A DNA stretch of 64,000 bases from Siniperca chuatsi (taxonomy: Eukaryota; Chordata; Actinopteri; Centrarchiformes; Sinipercidae), in NCBI RefSeq assembly GCF_020085105.1, contig NC_058052.1, forward strand, positions 16,222,233-16,286,232, given 5' to 3'. Under the pieces are notes generated by a model that was not told the origin of the DNA, did no database searches, and saw only the letters and a list, made by a program, of their open reading frames with translations. A program made the position numbers and the translations under genes. Shown here in pieces: positions 1-13,428 of this stretch; the stretch's first letter is position 1; every line of letters begins with the position of its first letter.

Positions 1-3000
1 CACTTCTTCAGCCAGATTAGAGAGGTGACTCTTGTCTTGAGGATGTAAATGTTTATACATGCACAGGAGAGCACTCTACCGTAGGAACCTCAGCAGTGTC
101 AGTATTACGTTTATCATCAGGAATTTACGAGGCTCTGGTCATTACGAGCAAAGAAAAAGCTCATAATAATGCATTTCATCCTCCATTCAATCATCTCACA
201 TAAAGCTTGTTTTTACTTTAAGCTACACTTTTATTTTTATTTTTATTATATATCTACTGCTTTAGTATTAAATGTTGGAGGGAATAAGTTTAAAATAATG
301 CAAATAATGTCATGCAACTCTGTTTGACCTTTAGGTGCTAGAACAACTATTCCAAAATAATTCTTGGAAAGCATGGGAATGGAAGAATTTCACAAGACTG
401 GAAAAAATTAAAGGCTTGAGAGTAAAGTTAAGAGACTTGTTTCACAGTTTTTACTGGCTTTATAATTTTTTCCTCTTCATGTAATGTGCGCTATAAGTTT
501 ATAAATGTAAAAAATTTACATGTAGTTGTGTGTCAGTTGCCAAACTATTACAATACATTTTTTCCCTCCCAGTTTTTCAACTCAAACTCTTCCTTACTTC
601 TTGGACTGTACCTAATCGCAGGCTCATTGCTTCTTTGCCAGCTACCAGGCCCTGATTGCATTTCAGCCGAGAAGTAAATACTACATGCTCAGTTACCAGG
701 TGAAATCAAGCAGGCAGATGTGTCTGCAGCCTCAGTAGACACTCGCTGGACCTTGCTTCTGTCTACCTGTGCCACAGAGTTTCTAGCCAAGTCAGCTGAT
801 CCATGTTGCTGAGTAGGTATATGAGTGTGAGGGTGTATGTGGTGTGTGTGTGTGGGGGGTAGGAATAATTTAGCTGACTTTTTAAGAAATAAACATGGAA
901 TATGGATCTAAGGCAATGAATTTATAAGATTCATGAGGCCAATTTTAAGTGACTAAATGCACCTCCTTTTAATCAACGAAATGATAACCCAAGGTAATAC
1001 TGATAACCTGCCCTCTGCAGATCATCCACCAGTGTACAAGGGAAGAGAGCAGCTAAGGTATGTTTGCCAGAGAAGGGGTGAGAATACAATAGCCCTCCTT
1101 CCAAGGGTCTGTAACCATAGACTCTAATAAAGTCACCGCCTGCAAATAAAGAGCCACTGCGCAGCTCGCGTTACAACAACAAGGACGGCATTATACAACT
1201 CGGCTCTGTTTTGAAGCACACCACCAAATGTTAGAGAGCAACAAACAGAGCACAAGGCACATGATCTAATATTGATGATCCAGTAATATCCTATACTATT
1301 CTCATTTGTAGAACAGCTGATAATGAATTTATATTATTGATGCTACTGTCTAGTGTTGGATACTTTCATGTGATATTGTGTGAGGTTTCTCCTTCCTTAG
1401 AACACCCACATGCTGTCAGATCTGAATCAGGGGGCATAATCTGTCCTAGAAAAATACTCATTTTATTAACCTTTACTCACAGACTTTCACAGACAGATTG
1501 GATTGTGTAATTTAAAATTCACTAAACTACTAACTAACAATGCTTTGGATTATTGACATTTACATTTTTAACATTTAACATTTTTGAAAGAAGTGAAAGA
1601 TTAGATGGTAAGAGACTGACTCAATGATTAGTTGATCTCTTTTGCAACAACCTGTCAGGGTATTGTTAAGAAATGAATCACTATACTTTACGACAATGTT
1701 GAATGGAGTAGCATTAAATGTTGATTTTGTTAAAACTTACAAAAAGTTGAAAATTGAAATGCATGGTGGTAATTAACCTGCAGCACATTTTAACATTAAA
1801 TACAGTATCAAAACAAAGTAATCTGGTGTTTCTTGTAATGGTCTATATGACCAATATAACTGAATTAATGCGAAATTAGGTACTAATGCAAACAGATTTG
1901 TTTGAGGTAAAACAAATGGTGAGATTGACTGGATTTTCCTCTATATGATAACTTTTCTTCATAAACACTTGTGTCAATAGTTGCATCCAGTCAAAGTTTG
2001 AAGGAGCCTCTCTTTGCAAATTGCAGGCCTCCCCGTTGCTAAAGGTTGTGAACCCACTTTTTATTTTTCCCTGTGCTGTTGGGTTAATGAAGTAACAACA
2101 AACTGGGCCTGCGGCTAATTTGGAGTGGCACTTCCTTGTTCCTCCTGTCTCCATGAAGACGTATTTCATTTTCTCTTATCTCTGCCTCAGTCATGTGGCT
2201 TTCCGCATGGACGCCCATGTCTCCCCCAGTTGCACAACTAATGGAAACTTTGTTAATGTCATTAATCTGTGGACCAGGACATGAACCAAACACATTTAAC
2301 CTTTCTGGGCAGGCCTCTGCCACTGAATCTGAAGTGACTGTCCACACACTCTGTGCTTGTGGCTCAGAGTGATTCTCTCACTCTCAAGATTCTCTTGTCC
2401 ACATCAATTTAAGCCACTATGTGGGACTAACATGGGACTAAGATCCAACAACTTTCCAAAATGTTTTTAATTGGTCCACTGATAGTAAAGTTTCACCAGG
2501 AAAAATGCTTTCTGAGAAGATTCCTACATCTCTCAGTTTACATTGAATATCTGTCTCTTCTAATCACCCTCACTTGAGTGAACGGGTGTTTATAGATGGC
2601 AGCACTCTCACTTCCACCATGCACACAATAGTAATGTCAAAAGACTGCTTAATGACTAATCAGGTGGCCGTGATTCATGCCTCATTCAAAGCCCTTATTC
2701 ACACATTCCACCAGCTCCATGAATGGACACTGTCAGCCCCACATGTCATATACTTTCATTCATAAAGAAGAAAACAGGAGAGGGGGAGGGAGGTTGGGGG
2801 GGAAAAGGAATCTCTCTGGTAGGATGGGTAACCCAGGGGACATTTTCTTTTGTGTGGCACTCAGCTTATGGGGCCAAATGCCAGCAGGCTTACCTCCATA
2901 CTGTCTGTCTCTGTGTGTCCCCCTTTCCTTTTGCACACAGTAATTAGGAGGATCTTAATGGAGAGGGGGTTTATTAGTGTCTGAGGAAGGCTTTAAAAGT

Positions 3001-6000
3001 CACTTTAATTAAGGGAAATTCTGCAGACAGCTTGTGTGGCGATGTCACCTATTTTACAAAATCCTTGCTTGGGCACAACAGGAAAATAGAAGTGGAAAAA
3101 AAGGCTTTCCAGAGGAAGGCCGTCTAGACCTGTGGTCAGAGACAGAATAGATACTCTGACCCTGGCCAAGCATTAAGATGACGGTCATTATCTGTCAAGA
3201 AATTCCACATGTGTGCATGTGGGGAGCCCCCCCAGAAAAAGTCAGCCACACAAACAGCCCGCCCCTGTGAAACTGTTTCATTCAAAAGATAACCTCACTG
3301 CTAAAATTTTGGGGGGGATTAATTTATTCTCAGCATATTTTATGGCCATTCATGCAGGATATAAAATCCAAGATTATTTCCTGCTTGGTTAACCCGCATC
3401 CGGCCAGTCCCTCTCACAAAGCCATTCTAATGTTGCCATTAGCTATGCTCCTCTGGTGGCCAAAAGATTGATCCCAGAGACTTGGAATCCAATAAATGTG
3501 TACATGAATGGCAGAGGGAGATAACAGGTTTCCCACAGATAGTGCGAGGGACCGATCAGTGCTGAAACATGATTGGAAAAAAGATGATTAATGATATAAT
3601 ATTTGAAAATAACCTCAACATTAAATTCAGCATTAAATTCTTCAATAGGCGTTTATATTTGATTTTATTTGATGTGGAAAAAAGAAAAAAAATTGGGGGG
3701 AAGCTTCTCAGTCAAAATAAAAAGGAAACTACCATCCCAAAGACCACAAGCAAACATGCACTCACTCATAAAAGGTAGTGTTGTCACAGACATCATGGGG
3801 CTATAAAAATAGTCTTCCACAATAACTGCTGCTGCTGGGAGCCTACAGAGGGGATCTGATAATGGGCCCGAGGGGAAACGACAGCATGCTCAGGGACCTG
3901 GGATTGTCAGGAAGACAGATAAGAAGACACAGGAACAGGTTTATGAGGTGTCACTCTGCTCAAACACTCACCTGTTCTACAGGAAAATCAAAGAATCACA
4001 AACAGGCATTTCATTAATTCATGCAGGGATCTTGCTGTTATGGATCATATATATGTAGACATCTTTTACACCTTTTAAACCAGGTCTCATACACAATGCT
4101 TAGATTATTTTATATAGAATTAGCTCTATTTTATTAAAATAAATGAAGTATACATCAAAGCATAGTTTGTTTTTACTTTATTCATATATGTTTATGAAGA
4201 AATCAAAACTGGAAATGGTACCTACACTCAGGTACATCATTTACATGACTCTAAGAGTTAATATGACATCAGGATTTGCATTGTAAACTCATGTGACATT
4301 ATGTTTCAGCCAATGCGTAAACTGAGAAAATGGTCGAACATGGTCGAAAATTGACGCTATGCTTCAGAACAAGTGAAAACAGCTCAGAACAGGCTTTTGG
4401 GACTCACAGGAAATACAGTCTGTCCTACCAGAACCGTTTACTTTTATTTCTAACAATGTTATAAGAGGTCGTTGTCAAAATTAAATGTCTAGATTTTTTA
4501 CATATATAGATACATTGTCCAACTCTGGCTGGGTAAGTCAGCTGTCACAATTGACACATTCCTTAATTGGCCTCAATGATTCAACAATGCAGGGATTTTC
4601 CTGTTGTATAAGGTCCCTAAAACACTGAAAAACATACAAGCATGGAATCTGCATCAAGCATCATCTGTTTAAAACTTGACTTAACTTGTCTGAATGCAAT
4701 CCTTATAATTTTATACAAAGCAAAGTAGTTTGGAATGAGTTTGTTTTATGTTTTGAGTGGATAATAGTGAAAAGGAATTAGCTGAAAGAGCAGCTTGACT
4801 GCAATAAATGGCAGCTGACCTGGGAGTACATAGAGGTGATGTGTATTGTGGTACTACTGGACAGGTGCTTTCAAAACACTTCCTGTGTAGGTGGAGAATA
4901 GTGGCATCACCGCACCCTGGGCCATTTTGAAAGTTGACAATAAATTTCACGGACCCAGACAGCTGCTTTTTATACTTATCACTTCCTATGCATGTTATTG
5001 TACTTGACTGCTGACAGAATGGATGACTACAGTGGGTATTTTATTTTTAATGCAAAGAGAAATTGCATTTTCCACAATGAAATCACTCTAAATAATAACA
5101 GACAATGCCAATTTTTCTTTTCCACTGACTTCCTCCATACATGATAATGATCACGGCATCATGAATAATTAAAGAGTATTTTTTGTTATCATCCTTAAGC
5201 AGCTTGTCCATAACACTAATGTAGGCTACAGGGAATGTATGATTACTGAAATGGTTCATTGCAATATTTCTAAAAACTTTACTTTGTCATATCACTCACA
5301 GTGCATTATAGTTTACTTTTACATTAAATAACATAGTTACATGACATGCCTCAATGTGCAGACCATGAAGTCACTAAATCAGAGAAAAATGTTCCTGTTC
5401 CTGTCCATAAAAATAAAAAAAAAGCACAGCCCAACTGTAGACTGCTCAACTGCATGGGTAAATTCTCCAGATTTTTTATCATTATTCTTTCACCCACATA
5501 AATGATCAAAACAAATGACAATCTCTGTGCAAAGAAGAGACGGAGCCCACAAAAGGGAGTCTGACAGCCATTTCCACAACAGATGTTTTTACAGAGGGGT
5601 GTCTTCTCTCCGCTGAGCAGTCTCACACATGAGAGACCCCCAAAAGCTTCAGAGAAACGTCCAGAAAACCAACATGTAAATTTGTAACTGCCATGTCTCA
5701 GACTAGCAGGCCCACACCAATTTTATTTCTTTAGGGGGGAAAAAAACGGAAAAATGAGAAAGAGTTATAAAAGCATGTCCAAATATACATATCAGTGTGG
5801 ATGATTTGAAAAAAGGCGTAGAGATAGAATTAGAACTTCAATATCAGAAAAAGACAACAGACAACATTGTTATGTGTTATCATGAAAAGATAAGTCCCTA
5901 TTGATCCAGGTTGTAGGCAAAGGCTGCACTATTGACAGGAAGACAGAATATGTCGGAGGGGCAATATTTCATACATTTGGCCTGTTCACTCCATCACTAT

Positions 6001-8829
6001 GAGAGGGTGTTTTTCCGGGCTGTATATAATAACACGTGTGCTCTTTATTTCCCTCAGATCAATGGTAATGCGAGGGGGGCCACACAAGATGGATGCCATG
6101 GGCAGGTAAACCTATCGACTACTGAAGAGAGACACACAGACCAAGACAGGGGGGACCAACCCATTTACTGAGATGAACCTAAGCCCCACTTATTGCACCC
6201 ATCTGTTGCACCTTATTAAGCCTAACAAAACTTTTTTTCATAAATGTATCTGCTGAATATTCATCAACAGTATATTCAAATTTTCTTTTTTTATGTATTA
6301 AATATATAATTGTGTGGCTGGTTGGGGAAGTTGAAGTGGAGGGAAAAAGTGCCAATGGGCTGCCTGGTGACCACTTCCTGGAGACAGTACAGGAGGCAGA
6401 CGGGAAGGCAGGCTAGCCCACACAGGTGGCCCGGATCTGGATCAGGTCAGCCGCACCCTCAGACAACCAGCCAGCTCATCTCATGCTCATGCTCCAAGTC
6501 CCTTCAAGTCAATAACCTGCAGCTTTTGATAAAGAAAAAAAAGCGTAAGGGTAAAATTTGATTAAAAACATATGCCAACTTTGATTTCACTAGTGTTGCT
6601 AATACTGTACTTTTGTTATATGTCTACGCAATAACGCTTTGAATCACACGACCCAAGAAGAGAGAGGTGAAATTATTAGTGAGTCTTAGATTTGATTAAA
6701 TATGGGTTATGATTGTGGAGGAGGCCTTATATTGTAAAAGTTTCAATTAATTAAACTGCACTGTGGTTGAATTCACTCTGTAAATGCACCTTTTGTAATG
6801 CTTTGGAACAGATATGTTAAGTGTTTAAAATTTTTAACAAACTCTCTCTCCAAATAATGTGCTGATCCCATCTCTCCGGCACAGGTGATTCAACTGTCAG
6901 ATAATTCTGTGCCTTTGTATTGTGGATGCAATGCTACACATTCACTAAGAAAATACAATAAAATCTAAATGTGAAGTCACTCTGGCTGAACTGCAAATCG
7001 AACGTTAATGGAATAATACTGTTCCGACAGACAGCTCTAAGCATTATTGTCTAAAGTTGGGTAAAGGGTAATTAATTTGGCAGTAAATCATTCAGTGTTT
7101 TGGTGACTCTGATGAGGACTGTAAAAAAAAAAAAAAATTTGCTCAGACATCCCCCCAGCCAACCCCCAGTCCCCATTGTCTGTGTGAAAATGGAAATCTG
7201 TGCCACCAGTACAATATCCACATTATGTGCCCTGCCTCGACATTGTTGCATGACATGCTTGATTGTACCCTGGCATATAGGAACAGAAATGAGTAAACAT
7301 ACCATTAGCACATATTAAGCTCTTCCACTTACACATTAATGTGTAACGTATGAGTTTACACATTTTAAAATGTTTGAATAAAATACCTCTTGGACATTTG
7401 TAGAACAGTCTTGTTCTTATGCCTAAAAGCAGAAGAAATACATTCATTTCCAAATTAATTTCCCTTCATATATGTGCTTTGGACAAACTGTCTATTTCAA
7501 ATTTACATTAAATACACTTAAATATACAAATACATTTATCTATTTTACTGTCACACGCATGCACAAAACAAACGCAAGGATATGGCACCATTTTAACTCA
7601 ACCATTCTACTTGTTTGTGCCTCCCTCAATGGCAGTTTTAAATAATAATGTAGCTTGAGGCTAAAGGTGCAATATGTTCCTTGTTATTATTGAAGGTGTA
7701 CGCCATTTGTATACATTGATTCGACTTAATGCGTGTGTGTTTATATGTGATTGTACAATGATTATACAACTGCATGTCAGAATGTTTCGCAGGTTCTTTG
7801 TTTCTTCTGTTTGATAAGAGCAATAGCAGGAGACCAAGACCAACAGCCTAAAAGAATATTTTAACCTTTATAAGAAATGGTTCTAACTTCAAAGTGATGC
7901 TGGGAGAGATATTTGTTCTATATTCATCATAGTTAAACAAAATCAGAAATTTCCTCTTTTGCAATGTGTTATTATGCACTAATTCAAACATAGCTGGAAT
8001 TACTGATTGGATAAGTGCATCACTGGCTGAGCATGCTTCAGTACAGTCTCCCTCTCTCACTCACACAGAAGCATTAACTCATATCCCAACTGCTTAGCCG
8101 TGCATGCATACAAATGTGAAGTCCTTGCTCATAAAGTCAAATCAGAAAAACTGACCAAACATAAATGACTTTAGCAATCTGACAATCAATAACAATCTTC
8201 CACCACAACATCAGCACTTATTTTCTGATGATGGCAGCTGACCAAATTTAAGTATATGTTGCCTCTGTGAACTCTACTCACAACTTCTGTGTTTTAAGGT
8301 TAAGGTTCAGGTTACAGAATGAATAGTGTTGTTTTAAAAAATGACAATAAGAGCATTTCATCCCAAGATGCTATAAACTATTGTGGATCTGATGTAAGAA
8401 ATAAATCTCTTTTGTTGTTTTGTTTCTACTGGAAGGTGTCAAGAGAGACATGGATGAAGTCCTGCTGTCACTAATAACTCAATGCTGCCACCTAGTGTTG
8501 GGACAACTTTTACTTTAAAAAGAAGAAAAAAAGGAAGCCAGTTTTAGCTTTAGTAGGTCTGTCAGCATGAGTTAATATTTACCGCTGAATTCTGAATTGC
8601 AGAAGATGAAAAACATGATTATATACAGGATCCAGGGTGGCTTTGCAATCATTCATTTTTGTTTGGGGCTAAATTTGACAATGCAGTTAAGAATTTGCTT
8701 TGTATGTAAAAGTGTAACCAAATGTTGCCTGAAGCTTAAATCTGTACAATTTGAATGTAAGTGTGAACATATAATTACAGTATATTGATGATACTCGTTG
8801 TGTCCAAGTGTATTAGTATGTGTTATTTG
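1..8829. other. Intergenic region, no supported gene
   Basis: All open frames here are under about 100 codons, start and stop at random and show no recognisable domain or exon chain. The DNA is AT-rich, with simple stretches such as a GT/G-rich run near 840-860 and an A-run near 7123-7136. A unique-looking block at about 2780-3560 contains TTAATTAA-type homeodomain-like sites and could be conserved non-coding DNA. That is inference only. The gene to the left of the window cannot be named. Confidence 0.6.
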
Positions 8830-9545
8830 CAGAGGTGGAAAGTAACTACATACATTTACTCTAGTACTTTACTTAAGTACAATTTTGAGGTACTTGTACT
8901 TAACTTGACTATTTCCATTTTATGCTACTTAATACTTCTACTCCGCTACATCTCAGAGGGAAATATTGCATTTATACTCCACTACATTTATATGACAGCT
9001 TTAGTTACTAGTTAATTTGCAGATTTAGATTATTAATATAAAATATAAATCAACTAATAAAATATGATATATTACCATAGGTTAAGCTACCCAGCAATAT
9101 ATAAAGTCATTAAAATTATTAAAAGACTTCAGGGACACTCTTCTCCCCGGGTTGAGGAGTCTGACCCTGAAGACTGGATAAATAACTGATGCTCCTTTTT
9201 TCTCTGTACTCATTCAGAGCAGATTATACTGATGTATGTTTTTGCTGCTGTGAGTCCGTCTGCAGACGCTTGAAGTAAACCTACAGAAAGACAAGTGATT
9301 GCCTTGAGTGTTACTTTATTCCAAAGGAATTGCCACTACACCCCACTTTTACCAGATGCAACATTAAAGTGTTACATCAGTAATACATCAATAAGTATAA
9401 TCCAGGAATATATATGATTCTAAAATGGGCCATTCTGTATAATGAGTACTTTTACTTTTGATACTTTAAGTATAGTTTGATGCTAATTCTTTTTACACTG
9501 TAGGGTTGCTACTTTTTTTAGATCCGAATACTTCTTCCACCATTG
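8830..9545 (+). mobile_element. hAT-like non-autonomous DNA element with 8-bp target duplication
   Basis: The element begins CAGAGGTGGAAAGTAA and ends CTTCTTCCACCATTG, giving imperfect terminal inverted repeats. It is flanked by GTTATTTG (8822-8829) and GTTATATG (9546-9553), an 8-bp duplication matching at 7 of 8 positions, as expected for hAT elements. The body shows the repeating pattern of ACTTTACTTAAGTA and GTACTTGTACTT typical of a repeat common in percomorph fish. There is no transposase. A diverged same-orientation copy lies near 24.4-24.8 kb. Confidence 0.8.
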
Positions 9546-10089
9546 GTTATATGGCTTACATGCTGTTCTCAATGTCAGCTGTTAACACACATGGAGAAAA
9601 CCAAGATGCTCTCCTTTGCTGTACATTTTACATGCTCTGCCCCGATACCTCAGCCCCACCTGTCTAGCCATGAGCTCAGAGGTGAAACAGAGTTCAGCCA
9701 AGTTGAGAATTGTTCTTGCTTGTTTTATCAGTAGCAAGTACCATATTTCCAGATGAAATACTACAGCCGGCAAGAGATACTGCCAAGGGAGCAGGGAAAC
9801 AATTGAATGGGCATTAATGATTTACAGGTACATATCTGTTATAATACCAACACAGGCGGAGGTAACTGAGAGCAGGATCTGATGACATCATTGATGTTGC
9901 CTCAGATAACACCTTGATCATCAACTATGTATGGATCTGGCAAAAGATATAAGATAATGTCCAAGTGAGAGTAAACTATTAACTGGCCTAATATAGGCTA
10001 GACCAGTGTTCAGACACTGAGTCAGGAACCAAAGAGGACAACGTCTTAAACAAACATGTTAGCTGTATATTTAATTGTAAAAAAAGTTT

Positions 10090-10455
10090 TCATTGAAACA
10101 TGAGAAAAAATTCAATGTGATCTTGTTTTAATATATATTTTTATTTCTTGATTAATCAATCCATCAGTTCCCAGAGCCTAAGGTGACTTCTTAAAATGTC
10201 TTGTTTTGTTCCATCAACAGTCCAAAACCCAAAGATATTCAGTTTGCACTGATATAAAAGAGAGAAAAACAGAAATTGGAGGAATAGGAAACAAGCAAAT
10301 TCTGGGCATTTTTGCTTGAAAAATTACTCAGATGATTAATCGATAAAAATAAATAATAAAAATAGTTGCAACAGCAACAATAGTTGATCATCAACTACAA
10401 AAACGTCCTTCAGGAGTAATTAATCAATTAATTAACTTATCATTACAGCTCTAAT
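10090..10455 (+). repeat. Degenerate teleost MITE-like repeat (ATTAATCGAT family)
   Basis: This stretch carries TTGATTAATCAAT, AAACCCAAAGATATTCAG, GATGATTAATCGAT and a terminal TTACAGCTCT. The same landmarks occur in the same order in the copy at 53514-53826. A reverse-orientation relative lies at about 47010-47264. It is non-coding, and its ends are blurred by divergence. Confidence 0.65.
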
Positions 10456-11719
10456 AAAATGCTACAGTGTCTAATCTCAGTACTGAACTGGATGTATGTC
10501 AGGGTTAGTGACTATTTAAAAATTTCAATCAATAAAAGAAGTATTTAAATACAAAAAATGGCTTCTATCTCTTTTCTTAGTTCCAAAGAGCATTTCAACT
10601 CCATGTTAAACAATCAATCCAAAGAAGTTGCACACATATATAGAAATTCATTAAATAATTGCTGCATTTCACCAGGCTGTTTAGTGTTTACAATCAGAGG
10701 AAGTGACGTGCCAATGTTTTGAATCGTGCGTGCTAACAAACAGCACGTATAGAAAGCCTGTAAGCACTGCACTGACCAGCCTCCCCTTAATACATTTGGG
10801 GAAGACTTTGAGCTTCATGTCCCTATAATCACAGTAAGTTTTGCTCCAGTAAAAGTATTTCCGATATAAATAACCCACGGTGGTTTGGCATTAAGCGCTA
10901 ACCGTTAGCTAGCAGTTGTTAGCTAACAAAAAACAACTTAAGCTAATGCTAGTTCGCCAACAACCTATCGTTACAGTTATTTATCTTTGAGGATACGAAG
11001 ATGGTTAACCTTGTTGATGTATGAACACTAATAATATTGAGAAAATATACACGGCAATTGACTGTATGAGGTGGACAATAAACACGACTGTCCTGCAACG
11101 GTTTAGCTAATGATAGCGTAGCTGTGGCGTTAGAATATTAACCATTAGCTAGCTAGCTAATAACTAATATCCGAGTAGCTGCAATGCTAACGTCGGGCAT
11201 CAAAACTAACGTTAGCAAGTTTATTATATTGCTGTAGTTACATGAGTGTGACGCAAAAGCTTTGTTTGATGACATTAGCTACATAGATATGTGAGATCAA
11301 CTATTAACTTAATTTGTATAGTGAAGACGTTAAGTAATGTTAGCATCCTCAACGATTTTATTGTTGACGTTAGTTATCAATGCATCCTGGCTAACTTGAC
11401 TGGTGATCCTTGTTGAAATGAATCGTGAAGTCTACCAGCTGATAAGTTCATGTAGGTCTGTCCACCACTAGCGTCCTACCGTGACAGATACTGCAGCAAG
11501 CTTTCACAACCAAGCTTTCGTAAGAGATGCTTTTGTAACATTTCTATCTAAGTCTGAGCTGATGGTGTACCATATTTGGTACATGGATGACAACTGTTGT
11601 GTATGGTTGTTTAAGGTTTGCAGTCACTGCTGCTCATTATAACTGCCTCGACCATCTGTTGTACCCCAACTCCAGCACTTTGACTCTGTATTTCCTCTAC
11701 TGAACAGTAGGAGAACGCA
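10456..11719 (+). promoter_or_regulatory. Upstream and probable promoter/5' leader region of CUEDC2
   Basis: No protein-coding gene is seen. Between about 10890 and 11360 there is a dense cluster of TAGCTAAC, GCTAACGTTAGC-like and GCTAGCTAGC palindromic words. The start codon of CUEDC2 is preceded by a pyrimidine-rich tract and a CAG ending at 11707, which reads as a 3' splice site, so the leader is probably split. A possible donor (GTAAGA) starts at 11520, which would put a non-coding first exon just upstream of it. The leader structure is inferred from splice-site appearance only. Confidence 0.45.
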
Positions 11720-13428
11720 ATGGACCTCCACAAAATCATCCACAGTGCGCTGCATGAATTTATTCAGGCTTACATTCCTGATGCAGATCTCAGGTAAACA
11801 ATTCCCCTTTTTTTTGCATTCTTACAAAAAAAAAAAGGCTAGTTCAGTCAGTTTTACAGTAACTTGTTGTTTGCCATTCAATGCAGCACACTGGATGATG
11901 TTCTTCTGTCTTACATCACTGGAGTCCTGGAGGATCTTGGCTCCCAGCAGAGTGTTGAGGAGAACTTTGACGTGGAGGTCTTTGCAGAGATGCTAGAAGC
12001 TTACATACCTGGCTTTGCTGCAATTGACAGGCAAAGAGACAGTCACACATTTTTCTCTGTTCTTGTTGTACTGTGCTGAATCTGTGATAAAGGAGACCTG
12101 ACAACTACATTACTCTGTCATTTGTTGTTATTACAAATGTGTATTTTCATTTTGCAGTGTCAAAGTCTGTGAAATGATGTTCAGCCTGGCTTCAAAACTA
12201 GCCACTGCTCGGACCTCAGGTAGTGCTTTTATTATTATTTCTAATACATACAGCATTGTGGCAGTCTCAACCTTTCCAAATTGTTTCTTAATTTTCATAA
12301 TATTGCCAAAGGAGTCATCTAAACAAACTAAATTTATTGGGCAGTTACACTAATTTTAGATGGGGATCATTAGCCTAACATTTATATTACAGTGTATTGA
12401 TGTAAATGTGTTTGTTTCATTGTTAGCTGATGAAGAAAACAGTGTGCCTAAGGCAAGGACAGAAGAAATTTCATTGAAACTAACCACCCTGCGCAGTGAA
12501 CCCCCACCAGGAAGAGAAACACAGTGCCTTAAAACACAGACAGAGGGCGCCACTGCCAAGGTTATAATTTCAGCACACATCAGCACATTATTTTCCTTTT
12601 CTTGATACGACTACATTTTTGAATTACTATAATTTCACTTATGCTCATTGTGTGTCCTGCTGATGACATCCATCTGAATTAGAGGTAATTTAAATGTGTA
12701 TATGTCCAGCTACCAGTGTCTGAGTGGGAGGCCCAGGAGCAGCACCTGCTGGAGATGTTTCCCAAGTGTAGTCTGTCCGAGGCTCGCAGCGCCCTGTCTA
12801 TTGCCAAAGGAGACATGGAGGAAGCTGTGCGCCTTATCATAGAGGGCGACGTCCAACTCAGCACCACTCCTCTTAATGTGAGTCTCTGCTACACACAGAA
12901 ACACTGCCACTGTGTTTCATGTCAGCCGCTGCCTACCTTGTATATATTAGCAGTCTGATTTGATGTTATCCTGTTGCCTCAGGTAAACCATGGGAAGAGT
13001 ATTTCCTCACTGGCAGACCAGAAACTTAAAGAGAGCATCCTTGAGAAGTGAGTAAGATTGCTATTATCCTGAGAAGAGCAGAAGTTGCCTTTGTTTCGGT
13101 GTGTTTATGACTGTTTCATCTCCATAGATACATGCTGGTGGACAGTGAGGATGATAACAAAACACACCGTCCTGTCGCCCCAAAAGATGTAAGTCTCTGG
13201 TTATACTCCACATTCACAATTTAGCTTCATCAAATCTGTTTCATGCAATACAACTTGTGCAATCTGGTGTGATTTTTACAGGCTCCAAAGAAGCTAGTTA
13301 GGTACCACAGTAACCAGGTGGTAACCACAAAAGGAGAGCGATATCAACTTGTGAAGAAAAATGAGACAGAGGACATGAAGAAGACATATGTCAACCTCAA
13401 GCCTGCGCGAAAGTACAGATTCCATTGA
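11720..13428 (+). CDS. cuedc2: CUE domain-containing protein 2, eight coding exons, 284 aa
   Basis: CUEDC2 is a ubiquitin-binding adaptor, reported in mammals to promote degradation of steroid receptors and to damp IKK/NF-kB signalling. Coding exons are 11720-11793, 11887-12030, 12158-12219, 12427-12560, 12710-12877, 12983-13047, 13128-13188 and 13282-13428, and frame is kept throughout. The start is the only ATG giving the family N-terminus ([14 protein letters not shown]). An early conserved block, [19 protein letters not shown], follows. The CUE domain is at about residues 143-185 ([20 protein letters not shown]). The end, [10 protein letters not shown], matches the human C-terminus. Length is close to human (287 aa). 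Intron 2 has a GC donor (CAG/GCAAAG at 12030/12031). The gene converges with HIF1AN. Confidence 0.95.

Noticed and set aside
1-11700. miR-146b, which lies near CUEDC2 in human
   Set aside because: Reading both strands by eye for the GAGAACTGAATTCCA seed region found nothing.
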